From contig CM060853.1 in NCBI GenBank assembly GCA_030737835.1, positions 19,836,895 to 19,900,894 on the forward strand: 64,000 bases of DNA. Direction: 5' to 3'. Origin of the DNA: Acorus gramineus. Lineage: Eukaryota; Streptophyta; Magnoliopsida; Acorales; Acoraceae. The notes beneath the pieces were generated by a model, which was not told the DNA's origin, ran no database searches, and saw only the letters and a program-made list of their open reading frames with translations. Shown here piece after piece: positions 1 to 10,912 of the stretch (position 1 is the first letter of the stretch; each line of letters starts with the position of its first letter). The position numbers were made by a program, and so were the translations under genes.

Positions 1-24
1 CACATCACATGCAAAAAAGCTTTT

Positions 25-870
25 TCAAGGGTGGCCTCCCTGTCCACCTCCGCTGCCATATCCGGATCCATAACCGGATCCAGAGCCAGAGCCAGAGCCG
101 CCTCCGCCTCCAGACCCTCCACCGCCGCCACCACCGCTACCGGAACCGCCGCCGTTTCCACTGCCGGAACCATATCCAGAGCCGCTACCAGATCCGTATC
201 CGGAACCATTTCCGCTTCCACCACCACCACCTTGTCCACCACCACCTCCTCCACCGCTTCCATATCCACCTCCTGGTGCAACACCACCACCGTAACCGGA
301 CCCCGACCCGGACCCATAACCGGACCCAGACCCGCTCCCGCTTCCACCACCGCCGCCCTGTCCACCTCCACCACCGCCTCCTCCACCCTTTCCATATCCA
401 CCTCCCTGTGCAGCACCACCACCGTAACCGGACCCCGACCCGGACCCATAACCGGAGCCGGACCCGCTCCCGCTTCCACCACCGCCACCCTCTCCACCTC
501 CACCACCGCCGCCTCCACCCTTTCCATAGCCACCTCCATGTGCACCCCCTCCACCATATCCAGAACCGCTTCCAGACCCATAACCGGATCCGGACCCGGA
601 TCCGCTACCACCTCCTTGTCCACCGCCACCACCGCCGCCTCCACCAGTTCCATACCCACCACCCTGCGCTCCACCATACCCACCACCGGACCCGCTTCCG
701 GAACCGTATCCGGAACCGGAACCGGAACCGTTCCCAGAGCCACCACCTCCACCACCACCACTGCCGCCACCTCCACCGCTGGCATAGGCGGTTAAGGTCC
801 TAGCCGCAGAGGAGAGGCCCACAAGGAGCAGAACAAGAAAAGCAACACTCACTACTTTGGAACTCCCCAT
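25..870 (-). CDS. GRP-A: secreted glycine-rich cell-wall-type protein
   Basis: Single-exon 281-residue protein. Residues 1-22 form a signal peptide (MGSSK, then a Val/Leu/Phe core ending in LSSA), followed by ARTLTAY. The rest is Gly/Ser with regular Tyr, in about five modules of roughly 43 residues: a SGSGSGYGSG stretch, an AQ, AH or AP GGGYG motif, then a poly-Gly run broken by one Gln or Glu. The C-terminus is QGGHP. Rice-type glycine-rich cell wall structural proteins share this plan, so export to the wall with a structural role is the likely function (family knowledge, not shown here). The start is fixed by the family-wide MGSSK beginning and a TATA box 71 bp upstream. It is head-to-head with GRP-B. 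Its 3' end runs off the window start. There is no RNA-recognition domain, so it is not an RNA-binding GRP. Confidence 0.9.
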   Translation of the reverse strand: MGSSKVVSVAFLVLLLVGLSSAARTLTAYASGGGGGSGGGGGGGSGNGSGSGSGYGSGSGSGGGYGGAQGGGYGTGGGGGGGGGQGGGSGSGSGSGYGSGSGSGYGGGGAHGGGYGKGGGGGGGGGEGGGGGSGSGSGSGYGSGSGSGYGGGAAQGGGYGKGGGGGGGGGQGGGGGSGSGSGSGYGSGSGSGYGGGVAPGGGYGSGGGGGGGQGGGGGSGNGSGYGSGSGSGYGSGSGNGGGSGSGGGGGGGSGGGGGSGSGSGSGYGSGYGSGGGQGGHP

Positions 871-933
871 ACTGAAATGGAAGAAATATATGTTTTGGTT
901 GATGATGAGAAGGTGGTATGCAGGGTGAGGGGG

Positions 934-941
934 TATTTATA
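934..941 (-). promoter_or_regulatory. TATA box of GRP-A
   Basis: TATAAATA followed by CCCCC on the minus strand, the same core as the other GRP genes. A TTCTCATCATCAAC leader motif lies between it and the ATG at about 899-912. Confidence 0.75.
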
Positions 942-942
942 G

Positions 943-2999
943 TAGTATATGGTACCCATATGAGTGTGGTATAGGATGGAAAAATAGCGCGCATGGGATC
1001 CACAGTTTATTGACTTATGGGCACATATAGGGTATATGTCGTTCTTGGAGTGAATAAAGTGGACCTATAATTTGGCTGAGTTCCAATGCTTTTGAAAGTT
1101 TCTTAATTAACACTGGTTATATATACAGCTAGCTATCCAATTAATTCCATGAGCTTGACTTAATTGCAACTTGAACTTTCACCGATCAGCACTGTGGCCG
1201 GCTATTCCGTGTGAGATTTTTCAGTATGTTGGTCGTACTGTGGTTTTGATCAGGATTTAATGCAATAAAATAATAATAAAACTAGAATATATATATAATT
1301 TTGCAGAGGTCAAAGAGGGATGATATTAGAAATCCTTGAAGGGAGTAGATTACGTTTTCAGATCCAATCAGTAATGGGTTTATCAGAACTGATCAATCTA
1401 TGATAAGAGAATGATAAATAGACACCTCACATAATATATGGTGAGATATTTTTGGGGAAGAGAACTCGTTAATGGTTAGTTTTATGAATAAGTTAGTTTA
1501 GTTCACCTGTTAAATGGTTCAATTAGATTATGCCTTCAATACAAGACTACTTTAAGTTTAGTGCAAATATTTTCAATTTATTTTAATGTTATAGTTGCAA
1601 TGACTCATTCAATTCGATTTGATTTATGAATTGTTCAATTAAATTAAGACATGTATATAGGAATTAAATTCATATTATCATCTAGTTTTAAGATAATTGT
1701 TCATATTAATTGTGAAAAGAAAATATTTGGCAACTTTGAGGCTAATTTAAAACCATGATTTTGACTCCTTTAGAAACACCATATCTTTTACCTTCTTAAT
1801 TCATGGTCTCATCACAGAAGTTTGTGTAGGTTTAATAACACTTAAGAAGCTTAATTAAGTTTTTTGACATTCAAAGAATCGATTGGAATGAATTAAGATT
1901 TTCTACACATGCCCAACATCCCAAATTTTGAGTTAGGTCTAACTCCACGGGTTGTAGAATTTTGTGATCTAATTCAGGTAAACTCAACTTTCTACAAGTA
2001 TTCAACCAATTTAGGATGGACTCCCGATTCCATCTTGAGGAGAAAGTGTTAAAATCCATCGGTTGGTTGATGGTTATCTTAAAAAAAAAAAACTTCATCT
2101 GCATAAAACTTCATGTGCTTGTAATACCTAGATTCTATTACAGTCTAACGCATCCAGATTTGCATATGATCCATGACTTTCTTCTTTTTGTTAAATTTTA
2201 CATTATTAATAGGACAGCTATTTTACACAGAGAGTGTGTTTGGTTGTACAATTGTAAAATCGATTTTAGACAAAAGTTGGGTTTAAATATGATTTTACAA
2301 GAAGCTGCCCCTTCATAGCTCTGGAAAACTCAAGTTTTGAGCATTTTTTCATAAAAATATGTCTACAGCTTTTACCCCCAGGTTTTTTGTTTGAAAACGG
2401 GTTTGGGTAAAACAGCATCCTTCAAACCAAAAGCTGTCCAAACCTGTTTCCAAACAAGTCTTTAATCCATAACCTACACTCAAAATATATAATTAATGCA
2501 GCGTGAAACTATAGAAAGATCCAACCAATGTTTTAAGATCTTTAAAGCAAAACTCTCATATCTCAAATAGAGAAAAAAAAAAAACCTCAAAATTTTATTA
2601 ATAAAAAAACTGAAAACCTTATATTACAAGTCTCCCCCTTTTATACTAATTATAAAAAAATAAAAATGATTAAAACTAGTAAAATTGAAGTTTGTTATCC
2701 TTAAGAATTGAACTAGCTATGCATGCTCACAAATTAGGCATATGTACATACACAAGTATCTAGCTATAGTATAGACGCATAGTGTACATTTTTTTATTGT
2801 ATACACACACGAGCACACAGTTATACAGTTCGCTTGATGCATGTACAAAAACACAGTTTGTGTAGCAACACTTTGGATTTATTAATGATCTAGAAAAATT
2901 TATGGGCCAAGAAAATTAAAAGTAGCCAAATTTTTCCACGAGTAGATATATAATTGTTGAGAGTCGATGCTTTCATAGGAAAACCTAAATAATCTCGAG
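943..2999. other. Intergenic region between GRP-A and GRP-B, no gene seen
   Basis: AT-rich spacer that holds the divergent promoters of GRP-A and, further right, GRP-B. Open frames here are short and match nothing I recognise. The block 1925-1993 (around the words CTCCACGGG and AATTCAGGTA) resembles 7812-7886 upstream of GRP-C, which supports an old duplication of the A/B region. Confidence 0.6.
2232..2460. mobile_element. Possible Tourist-like MITE
   Basis: A 229-bp AT-rich stretch with weak inverted ends: GAGTGTGTTTGG at the left and CCAAACAAGTC at the right. The internal text also looks self-complementary. No clear target-site duplication, so this stays tentative. Confidence 0.3.
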
Positions 3000-3000
3000 T

Positions 3001-3228
3001 TCCCATGTCGGTGTGCACTGTGCAGGAGAATGTAATTTATTCAATAACCAGGACAGGTGAGCCATTGACAAAATGGTGTCATCTAGAAAACAAGGCATCT
3101 AAAAATGTCAACTGAAGAGGGTTATCACATATAGATCACCACAAAAAAATTTATGACATTTTCAAAATGATATATAGCGCACCGACGCAAGATCCTGCCG
3201 GGAAGAAACGATTTTGCTGGCCTCAATC
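3001..3228 (+). promoter_or_regulatory. Distal upstream block of GRP-B conserved before GRP-D
   Basis: Two short runs recur in the same order upstream of GRP-D. TCCCATGTCGGTG is at 3001-3013 and again at 10003-10015. GATCCTGCCGGGAAG at 3191 recurs at 10131 with one change, followed by a similar CGCTTGCCT-type tail. They may be regulatory or simply leftover paralogy; the sequence alone cannot decide. Confidence 0.45.
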
Positions 3229-3527
3229 CTTGACAGTAGCTAAACTTCTAGACAAGATGAGTAATTAATATTTCATAGAATTTAATTAAACAGTAATTAT
3301 TAAGGTATAACTAAATGTTAAGTCATGCAAGTCATTTAATCAGTATGTTGTTAAAGTCAAGCCAATGGGATTAGACTTAACCAGGATAAAACAGAATAGG
3401 TGATAGTTCTTACTTTCAAGACAAACCGCATGTCGATATTCTTATTATATGTAAATTTATTCCGGTTTCAGACGAATAAGTCTTGGATGAGAGAATAATC
3501 TCCCAGTTTTCATTGGCTGGTGAGTGC

Positions 3528-3535
3528 TATAAATA
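3528..3535 (+). promoter_or_regulatory. TATA box of GRP-B
   Basis: TATAAATA within GAGTGCTATAAATAC, 62 bp before the ATG. The leader motif CTTCTCATCAACA lies at 3555-3567, a likely transcription-start region. Confidence 0.8.
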
Positions 3536-3589
3536 CACCACACATTTTTTGATACTTCTCATCAACAGATCATCTTTTCTTTTCTCAGT

Positions 3590-4165
3590 ATGGGAAGTTC
3601 CAAAGCAGTAAGTGTTGCTTTTCTTGTTTTGCTCCTTGTGGGCCTCTCCTCCGCGACGAGGACCTTAACGGCCTATGTCCGCGGAGGTGGAGGCGGAGGA
3701 GGAGAAGGTGGTGGTGGAGGGGGAGGAACCGGCAATGGCTCCGGATACGGTTCTGGAAGCGGCTCCGGTGAGGGATATGGTGGTGCTCAAGGTGGTGGAC
3801 ATGGAAGCGGCGGAGGTGGTGGCGGTGGAGGCGGAGAGGGTGGTGGTTCCGGCAACGGATCGGGAAGTGGGAGCGGTTATGGGTCCGGATCCGGATCTGG
3901 CTATGGCGCTGGTGGTGGACAAGGAGGAGGCGGTGGAAGTGGTGGAGGTGGTGGTGGTGGATCGGGCGGTGGTGGTGGCAATGGGTCGGGCTATGGGTCC
4001 GGCAGTGGGTCTGGATACGGTTCCGGGGGTGGTAATGGTGGCGGTAGTGGCGGCGGAGGGGGTGGTGGAGGAGGCGGTGGCGGTGGAGGCGGTGGATCCG
4101 GTTCTGGGTCGGGGTCTGGCTATGGCTCTGGCTCTGGATCTGGTTCCGGCGGCGGACACGCTTAA
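3590..4165 (+). CDS. GRP-B: secreted glycine-rich cell-wall-type protein
   Basis: Single-exon 191-residue protein. A signal peptide (MGSSK, hydrophobic core, LSSA) is followed by TRTLTAY, where most family members have ARTLTAY. The mature part has three Gly/Ser/Tyr modules and a final long Gly run ending in GGGHA. The start has the family-wide GGGAAGTTCC context right after the ATG and a well-placed TATA box. A poly(A) signal AATAAA lies at 4271-4276. It is head-to-head with GRP-A and is the closest relative of broken GRP-D by promoter, leader and module order. A cell-wall structural role is inferred from the family. Long open frames on the opposite strand are by-products of the repetitive codons. 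Confidence 0.9.
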   Translation: MGSSKAVSVAFLVLLLVGLSSATRTLTAYVRGGGGGGGEGGGGGGGTGNGSGYGSGSGSGEGYGGAQGGGHGSGGGGGGGGGEGGGSGNGSGSGSGYGSGSGSGYGAGGGQGGGGGSGGGGGGGSGGGGGNGSGYGSGSGSGYGSGGGNGGGSGGGGGGGGGGGGGGGGSGSGSGSGYGSGSGSGSGGGHA

Positions 4166-4373
4166 GCACCTATTAGCACCTATTATAAATAAGCATGTTT
4201 GGTTCACGATCTCATATAGTCAGTCATATGGTGCGTTGTGAGACTAATAAGAATGTTGTACTGTTCATGAAATAAAAGGTTCGTGTAGACTTATTTTGAT
4301 TTATAAGCACAGAATATTTTATCACCGACGATCTTTTAAAAATTAAGACAGTTTTCGATTTATTATTTAATTA

Positions 4374-4824
4374 GAATTTTTATTTTTAAGTCCCGACATG
4401 CATATTTAGAGATTGATATCTCCATTTTTCATATTTATTTTTAAGTTTCCATATTCATCTGCCTATTTGATTTTTAGTCCCTTCATCAAATATCTGTCCT
4501 TACACCGTTAATTTATGAAATGTGATTTATTTTTAGGTCCCTATAAACTATGTTATTTAGTGATTAATCTCTCCCTTCTTCATATTTTACAGGGACTGAT
4601 CACTAAATAACATAGTTTACAGCGACTTAATACTAAATAACATAGTTTACAGGGACTTAAAAATAAAATCACATTTCACAAATTAATAGTGTATAGATGG
4701 ACGTTTGACGGAGGGACTAAAAATCAAACAGGCGGTTAAATATGGAGACTTAAAAAGAAATATGAAGAAGTGATGGACCGATCCCTAAATAGACATGTTA
4801 CAAGGACTTAAAACTAAAAATCCC
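4374..4824. mobile_element. Fold-back MITE downstream of GRP-B
   Basis: About 450 bp forming one long hairpin with arms of about 220 bp. The left arm begins near TTTTTATTTTTAAGTCC and the right arm ends with GGACTTAAAACTAAAAATCC. Matching internal words such as GAAATGTGATTT, AACTATGTTATTTAG and TTTTTAGTCCCT occur in both arms. No coding capacity and no clear target duplication. The family is uncertain; long-armed fold-backs are often Mutator-like. Confidence 0.65.
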
Positions 4825-4840
4825 TATTTTATTTTATTTT

Positions 4841-6260
4841 ATTTTATTTCTAATTGATAAGAGAGTTGTCTTTTTTTTTTCACACACTGCCATAGTACCC
4901 GCTATAGCACAATGTAAATTGTATTATAACATTGTATAGACAGTTTGGGGGACTGTTTATGAGCTGCAAACAATACTGCACAATGAACTGAGTGTGTGAG
5001 CCCTCTTTACTTTATTTTGAAAATTAATGATCAATAATTAGCATAATCTCCTTTGTCAATCCTTTGAAATGGATTTCAGTTTATCAACTTGCAAAGACTT
5101 TCAAATGATTTAAAATTTAATTGTTGATAATTTAAAAAATTTGAATACTATACCAATTTCACAAACCTCGATTAAAATTTGGGCTCATGATTCTCCAATT
5201 AGCAGATCCCGCCTCTGATCACCAAGGATTAAGGAATATGATAGAAAATGCAGACTAGTCAAATAGACGTTCAAATATCAACCATCAAATAATATCAAGT
5301 ACTCTAGTTAACGTTGGTGGTTTTTTTTTTTTTTTTCACTAAAAACAATAAAAAAAAAAATTGAAACATTAGTTACTGTAGCCCTTTTTACAATTCAATG
5401 TGTTTTATTTTTTTTTAATTTAAAAAATACATAATTATCTAATGAAATTTACACCTTCACAAAAAATGAAACATATACATGAATGAATTGGATTCAAATT
5501 TTTTTTTTATATAACTTTTTAAAACTAATATATACTAAACTAAGAGAAATTTTATGCTATATTAAAAATGCAATGACGACCGACAATATAAATGAGATGA
5601 GAACTATTTGTTTTCGTGAAGAAATACTATTTATTAAACTCTTAGAAAATTTGCATGTGAGAGTAACAAGGGCTCCACTATATAAATAACATAAAATTGT
5701 TTGAAATATTTTTAAATCTTAATTAAAGACTGAAAATTACAATTAAAATGTTTGATTTCAACCGTGATTCTCACTTGACGTTGATCAACACATGAATTTT
5801 TTAGGTTTGTTATAAATAATTTTAAGTGATTTGACAAAGTGATTTCGCAATTCTTATGACTACTTCAGACTGGTCTACAACATAATTTTAAGTGAAAAAC
5901 TTTTTAAAACTCTTTTAGATTCTGCAGGAATCTGCTATTACAAAACTGATTCCGCATGTAACTCACTTTTTAAATTTTTTAAAATCACAGTTTTTGAATA
6001 TTATTTATCTAAAATCTGTGTACATAAAACTGCTACAGTAAAATTGTTTGGTTGTATGATTGTAAACAGAGCTTCCTATAATCACAGTCAAACTCTAACT
6101 AGCAATGTCGCTTTAATAGATCATTTTAATTTGAAAATCTTTTTAACTAGCTCAGTTATTGAACCATCCGTTGACGCATTTATTGAACAACAGAGTCAGA
6201 ACAAGCACTAGTCAAAGCATGGAGAAATTTAACAATGGTTGACAACCAAGAGATCTCTCT
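4841..6260. other. AT-rich spacer between the 3' ends of GRP-B and GRP-C, no gene seen
   Basis: Low-complexity AT-rich DNA with A and T runs (for example about 5322-5337 and 5407-5422). The only open frames are short and AT-driven. The minus-strand poly(A) signal of GRP-C (AATAAA) is at 6298-6303, just right of this stretch. Confidence 0.55.
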
Positions 6261-6380
6261 TTGACTTTTTATTTCTTTCACCAAATTCTCATACAATTTT
6301 ATTCAAAAATAAGAATTAATAATATGATTTATCCACTACTTTCTGACAGCAAAAGTAATTCAGATCCACAGGAGCCCTTT

Positions 6381-7448
6381 TCAAGGGTGACCACCGTATC
6401 CTCCACCGCTACCGTACCCGGATCCGTATCCGGATCCAGACCCAGAGCCGCCTCCGCCGCCCGATCCGCCACCGCCGCCTCCACCACCACCGCTACCATA
6501 ACCACCGCCATTTCCACTGCCGGACCCGGATCCAGAGCCGCTACCCGAACCATATCCGGAGCCACTCCCGCTTCCACCACCACCACCTTGTCCCCCTCCA
6601 CCGCCACCTCCTCCACCGCTTCCGTAACCACCTCCATTTCCAGCCCCGGAACCATATCCAGAACCACTTCCGGACCCATATCCGGACCCGTTACCGCCAC
6701 CCTCTCCGCCGCCACCACCACCTCCTCCACCGCTTCCATATCCACCTCCCTGTGCACCACCACCACCGTAACCGGACCCCGACCCGGACCCATAACCGGA
6801 CCCGCTCCCGCTGCCTCCACCGCCACCCTGTCCACCTCCGCCGCCGCCGCCGCCGCCCCTTCCATAGCCACCTCCTTGTGCACCCCCTTCACCGGATCCA
6901 GAACCGCTTCCGGACCCATAACCGGATCCCGACCCGGATCCGCTACCACCGCCTTGTCCGCCGCCTCCGCCGCCACCCCTTCCATAGCCACCTCCTTGTG
7001 CACCCCCTCCACCGTACCCAGAACCGCTTCCGGACCCATAACCGGATCCCGACCCGGATCCGCTACCACCGCCTTGTCCGCCGCCTCCGCCGCCACCCCT
7101 TCCATAGCCACCTCCTTGTGCACCCCCTCCACCGTACCCAGAACCGCTTCCGGACCCATAACCGGATCCCGACCCGGATCCGCTACCACCGCCTTGTCCG
7201 CCACCACCGCCGCCACCTCCACCACTTCCATACCCACCACCCTGCGCTCCACCATGCCCGGAACCATATCCAGAGCCGGAACCATATCCGGAACCAGAAC
7301 CGGAACCGTTCCCAGAGCCACCACCTCCACCACCACCGCTGCCGCCACCTCCACCGCTGGCATAGGCGGTTAAGGTCCTAGCCGCCGAGGAGAGGCCCAC
7401 AAGGAGCAGAACAAGGAAAGCAACACTCACTACTTTGGAACTCCTCAT
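6381..7448 (-). CDS. GRP-C: largest secreted glycine-rich protein of the cluster
   Basis: Single-exon 355-residue protein. The signal peptide starts MRSSK and is followed by ARTLTAYAS. About eight Gly/Ser/Tyr modules follow, most with a GGAQGGGYGRG core, and the C-terminus is GGYGGHP. It is longer than its pair-mate GRP-A because of an in-frame 120-bp (40-residue) tandem expansion (6901-7200). The start is fixed by the conserved N-terminus and a TATA box at 7508-7515. A minus-strand AATAAA at 6298-6303 can serve 3' processing. It is head-to-head with GRP-D, and its upstream DNA resembles that of GRP-A. A cell-wall structural role is inferred from the family. Confidence 0.9.
   Translation of the reverse strand: MRSSKVVSVAFLVLLLVGLSSAARTLTAYASGGGGGSGGGGGGGSGNGSGSGSGYGSGSGYGSGHGGAQGGGYGSGGGGGGGGGQGGGSGSGSGSGYGSGSGSGYGGGGAQGGGYGRGGGGGGGQGGGSGSGSGSGYGSGSGSGYGGGGAQGGGYGRGGGGGGGQGGGSGSGSGSGYGSGSGSGSGEGGAQGGGYGRGGGGGGGGGQGGGGGSGSGSGYGSGSGSGYGGGGAQGGGYGSGGGGGGGGGEGGGNGSGYGSGSGSGYGSGAGNGGGYGSGGGGGGGGGQGGGGGSGSGSGYGSGSGSGSGSGSGNGGGYGSGGGGGGGGGSGGGGGSGSGSGYGSGYGSGGGYGGHP
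6901..7200 (-). repeat. Perfect 120-bp tandem repeat inside GRP-C
   Basis: 6901-7020 and 7021-7140 have the same sequence except near the ends of 6890-6900/7010, and 7141-7200 repeats the first half again without change. Each unit encodes one 40-residue module. A more diverged unit lies just before (6841-6900). Exact identity at synonymous sites points to a recent unequal exchange or slippage event. Confidence 0.85.
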
Positions 7449-7507
7449 ATTGAATTGGAAGAATTATATGTTTTGTTGATGAGATGGAGGTATGCAAGGT
7501 TAGGGGG

Positions 7508-7515
7508 TATTTATA
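7508..7515 (-). promoter_or_regulatory. TATA box of GRP-C
   Basis: TATAAATA followed by CCCCC on the minus strand, 67 bp upstream of the ATG. A TCTCATCAACA leader motif is at about 7474-7484. Confidence 0.75.
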
Positions 7516-7519
7516 GGGG

Positions 7520-9990
7520 TGTACACAAATACACATATGAATGCATTTATCGATATGTGTATATGTTATTCGTCGTCGTTTCGTGTGAACTCGATGAACC
7601 TACATCAAAATTCGGCTTTTGAAAAAGTCGTTCATTTGGTGACAGTTTTAAGTCCATTAGCCTCTTTTTTTATTTTTATTTTTTTTGTTAGAAAAGACTC
7701 ATAAATGGGTTGTCTTGACTTGCTACTTGAATTTGAAAATTCATTTGTTTTGAACTGAACCCACAGTAATGAGATGGAAAATTTTCGGCCAAGTCAGATA
7801 AAGATGGATGCCAACTCAGAAGTGGGTCCAATTCCACGCGTTATGGAATTTTGAGGTCTTAAATCAGGTAGTTAAACTCAATTTTCATTAATAATAGTAC
7901 AAAAAAGTGGGTGTCGGATATCCGCACCCCGAGTTACAAGAAACGTATCCTTTTTAAAAATAAAAATAAAAATGATGTATTTTAGCAATAAATGGAAACC
8001 CACCCCGAGGTCGATATTCCCTCTGGCAAAGGTGGTGAATGATGGTTGCTAGAGATTCCGGTGAGTGTACTAACCCAGGTCGACATTTCTTATTGTTGTC
8101 TTTTATATTGCTGGTCCAAAACTAATTTGGGTTATCAAACTTTAGACTTAAGAGGGTTATGACTCAATAATGAAATCCATGATATATAATCAATTATAAA
8201 ATGATAATGAAACATGTATAAAAAGAAGTAATGAATTATCATTTAGAGATGTGTGGCTTGGACATCTATTTTGTTTAATCGTATTTCAAAAATAATACGT
8301 TATTGTATCATGAATAATTTAAAAAATGGATGTAGGTATCAAGGTATTCATGAAAAACATATGAATCATATATATATATTATAAAGCTATATATGTTTGT
8401 GAATATACTTTTTACATAAGTATTGTATTCCATAAAAAGGAAGCTAATAAAAAAGAAAATTTAGGGAACAAATAAGACACTCTTTTTATAAATTTTTTCT
8501 TTCTTTCAATGTGTGACTATTCCCAAAACCCCAAACATCAACTATCTTAAAAATATATGTTTACAAAAAAAGATTATCTTAAAGATATGAGTGTTGTTAC
8601 ATTCAATCATTTTTACATTCCTAACTACAATTATATATATCTTATTAACCACAAATACACACTATAATGAGGTTTATATCTCGTTACAATTTTTTCACAA
8701 TTTTTATAAAAGAAATTAGTTGGAATATATATACTCCATGTTTTATAAAATTATATATCTTATTATAGGAATCATATTATTTAAAAAAAATAAAAACATA
8801 TGAAATCCCCAAAATGTTTTGGGGGTGAGAAGATCGATATCTGTTTTTCACTCGTTAAGATATATTGATCTGTTGACAAGCTTAACTACTAATAACACAA
8901 AAAAATTCTCACGCGGAAGTTTTGATTGCCGACATGATGACCCGGTCTATAATGGAATAATTTTGGAAGTTCATCCATTATTCCACGGCGGGTACACTCA
9001 AATTCCAGTGAACACTTCAATAAAAGTTAGTCGTTTTTGTTTGTATATATATATATATAGTCTACTCCTGTTGGCTGTGCTTGGACCTAGTGAAGCCGAC
9101 TATTGAGTACCCAAGGACCCTGACCATTAGAATAAACCAATACCCACTTCTGCTATTTGTGATGTTATATTTGTTTAGTACATAATGAGATCAAGCTCTC
9201 TAGTACAGCCTAAATTAAAACACTGTCACACCCGGTTTTTTATATGACCCATGACATTTTATTGTTTTTGTCAAGTTCTTTGACAACTAATACAATAAAC
9301 AATGATATGTGATTAAACCTCATCTTTAACCTTGACTTGAGAAATGTGGAAAATATAGTCAATCAAATATAAGATGTTGAGATCAGGTGTGTAAATTGGA
9401 CGCGTCACATATGAAAAAAATGTTTAATTAATATGAACATACATGACATAAATTTTAGTTTAAAAGAATATTTTCCATAAAAATGATTTTGTGTTATTCA
9501 TGTAACGTTCGTTTATTGATACACATAAAGACTCTGTATCATATAAAGAGTCTGAGTGCAATAATATAATATTTGTACCTTCAGAAAAAAAAAATCAAGT
9601 TTGTAGCTTCACTACACATAGTTGATATTTAGATAATATTAACATTTTTTTGTCTAACTATGTAAATCACGACTTGTCTTATTGTGTGTATTATAATTTG
9701 ATCCATTGGCCCATTTTTTATCTTTTCTTCTCCTTGATCAATTCGTCCATTTTTCAGGCACTGCGGATAAAGATGAGCGATACAAAATGGAGTTTATTCT
9801 AATATACATACACACACTGACACACACACAAATGAGAGTGCCTGTGTCCTTGTGGCCAGATTTAATTGTGTGTAAATTAGCTAAGCGATTGGAGCAATCA
9901 TCACAAACAATTCTCCACCCAAGAAATAGCAAACCAGGATGTCATGCATAGCCACAAATAACAGTTAAATATTCTGTGACTTACAATAGG
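7520..9990. other. AT-rich intergenic region upstream of GRP-C, no convincing gene
   Basis: The block 7812-7886 matches 1925-1993 upstream of GRP-A. The rest is AT-rich with TA runs. The 95-codon frame at 8819-9106 has a partly complex composition (residues around CRHDDPVYNG) but I recognise no domain and see no promoter or homologous copy, so it is not called as a gene. Confidence 0.5.
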
Positions 9991-10002
9991 AACACCAAAG
10001 TC

Positions 10003-10165
10003 TCCCATGTCGGTGAGCAGTTGAAAAATAGCCCCACATCCCATCTTCAACTAATTAATTAAGATGCCGGTACCGTATAGATTACCCCCCAAAAAAACAT
10101 CAATTTTCCAAATGAAAGCTCCAACACAAAGATCCTGTCGGGAAGATACGAATTCGCTTGCCTAA
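10003..10165 (+). promoter_or_regulatory. Distal upstream block of GRP-D, matching GRP-B
   Basis: Same two motifs in the same order as at 3001-3228. In GRP-D this block is now about 1.6 kb from the TATA box, because a GC-ended transposon and a fold-back element sit between them. In GRP-B it is about 300 bp away. Confidence 0.45.
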
Positions 10166-10210
10166 TATGATCATTAATTATATGATACAATTATAAATAA
10201 TAAAAATAAA

Positions 10211-10812
10211 GGTTAGGTCAAGTCGCGCAAAGGAGATTGCCGGGATTGGCAGCCGGCCGAGCCGGGCTGGCCCGTTGACACAAAGCCCAAGCCCGGCCAT
10301 GGGCCCAAGCCTGCGGGCCAGGCTGGCCCGCGGCCTTTAAACAAGCCAGGCCCTGCCTAGATTTTAAATATGTTTTTTTTTTAATTTTTTTTAATTTTAA
10401 GTTGTTCATTTGTATATAAATATTAAAATAACATAAAAAAAAGATATAATATTGAGAAAACACATTTACAAAAACTGAATTTCCAAAATAAAATAAAAAA
10501 TAAATTAATTGCTTAAAAACTGAATCTTATACCTAACTAGGTTGACACATACATAAATATTAATAATTTAATAATTTAAATAATTCAATCACAGTTCAAA
10601 TAAAAATTACATGTGACTCATTAATTTTATTACCCCCCCCCCCGGCCTACAGACCGAGCCTATTGTAGGCAGGCGTGCGGGCTAGTTCGGACTAACCCAG
10701 TTCGGGCTGGCCCATAGGGGGGGGGAGGCCTGACCCCCGGAATCAGGCCCAAGCCCAGCCCGCCTTGAAAATGGGCCGGGCTTTCGAGCCTCGGGTCAAA
10801 TTGAGACCCTTA
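10211..10812. mobile_element. Probable hAT-type non-autonomous element with GGCCCG-rich ends
   Basis: AT-rich centre flanked by GC-rich ends full of GGCCCG/CGGGCC words (10240-10345 and 10645-10790), a typical layout of short plant hAT derivatives. The right end read backwards starts TAAGGGTCTCAATTTG, hAT-like; the left end is less clear (near AGGTTAGGTCAAG). I could not find a matching 8-bp target duplication. No transposase frame. Confidence 0.5.
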
Positions 10813-10912
10813 TGGAAACCACAATATATGATGGGCAGGCGCAACTTGTTCAATGTGTTGTATTTCCTACGAGAATTTTTAAAAATTTCACAAAAAAAAA
10901 AAAAAAAAAATT

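Noticed and set aside
9-803. Long open frames on the opposite strand and in other frames of every GRP gene (His/Arg-rich, Ser/Thr-rich, Val/Glu-rich)
   Set aside because: They follow from GGN/TCN/TAY codon repeats, which keep other frames open. They have no promoter, no fixed start and no conserved ends.
25-870. RNA-binding class GRP
   Set aside because: There is no RNA-recognition motif or zinc knuckle, and an N-terminal signal peptide points to secretion.
6901-7200. CRISPR-like regular repeats
   Set aside because: The repeats are contiguous coding modules without unique spacers, in a plant-type sequence.
8819-9106. 95-codon frame near the GRP-C upstream region
   Set aside because: No recognised domain, no copy elsewhere in the window and no promoter. 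Its last part is TA-repeat coded.
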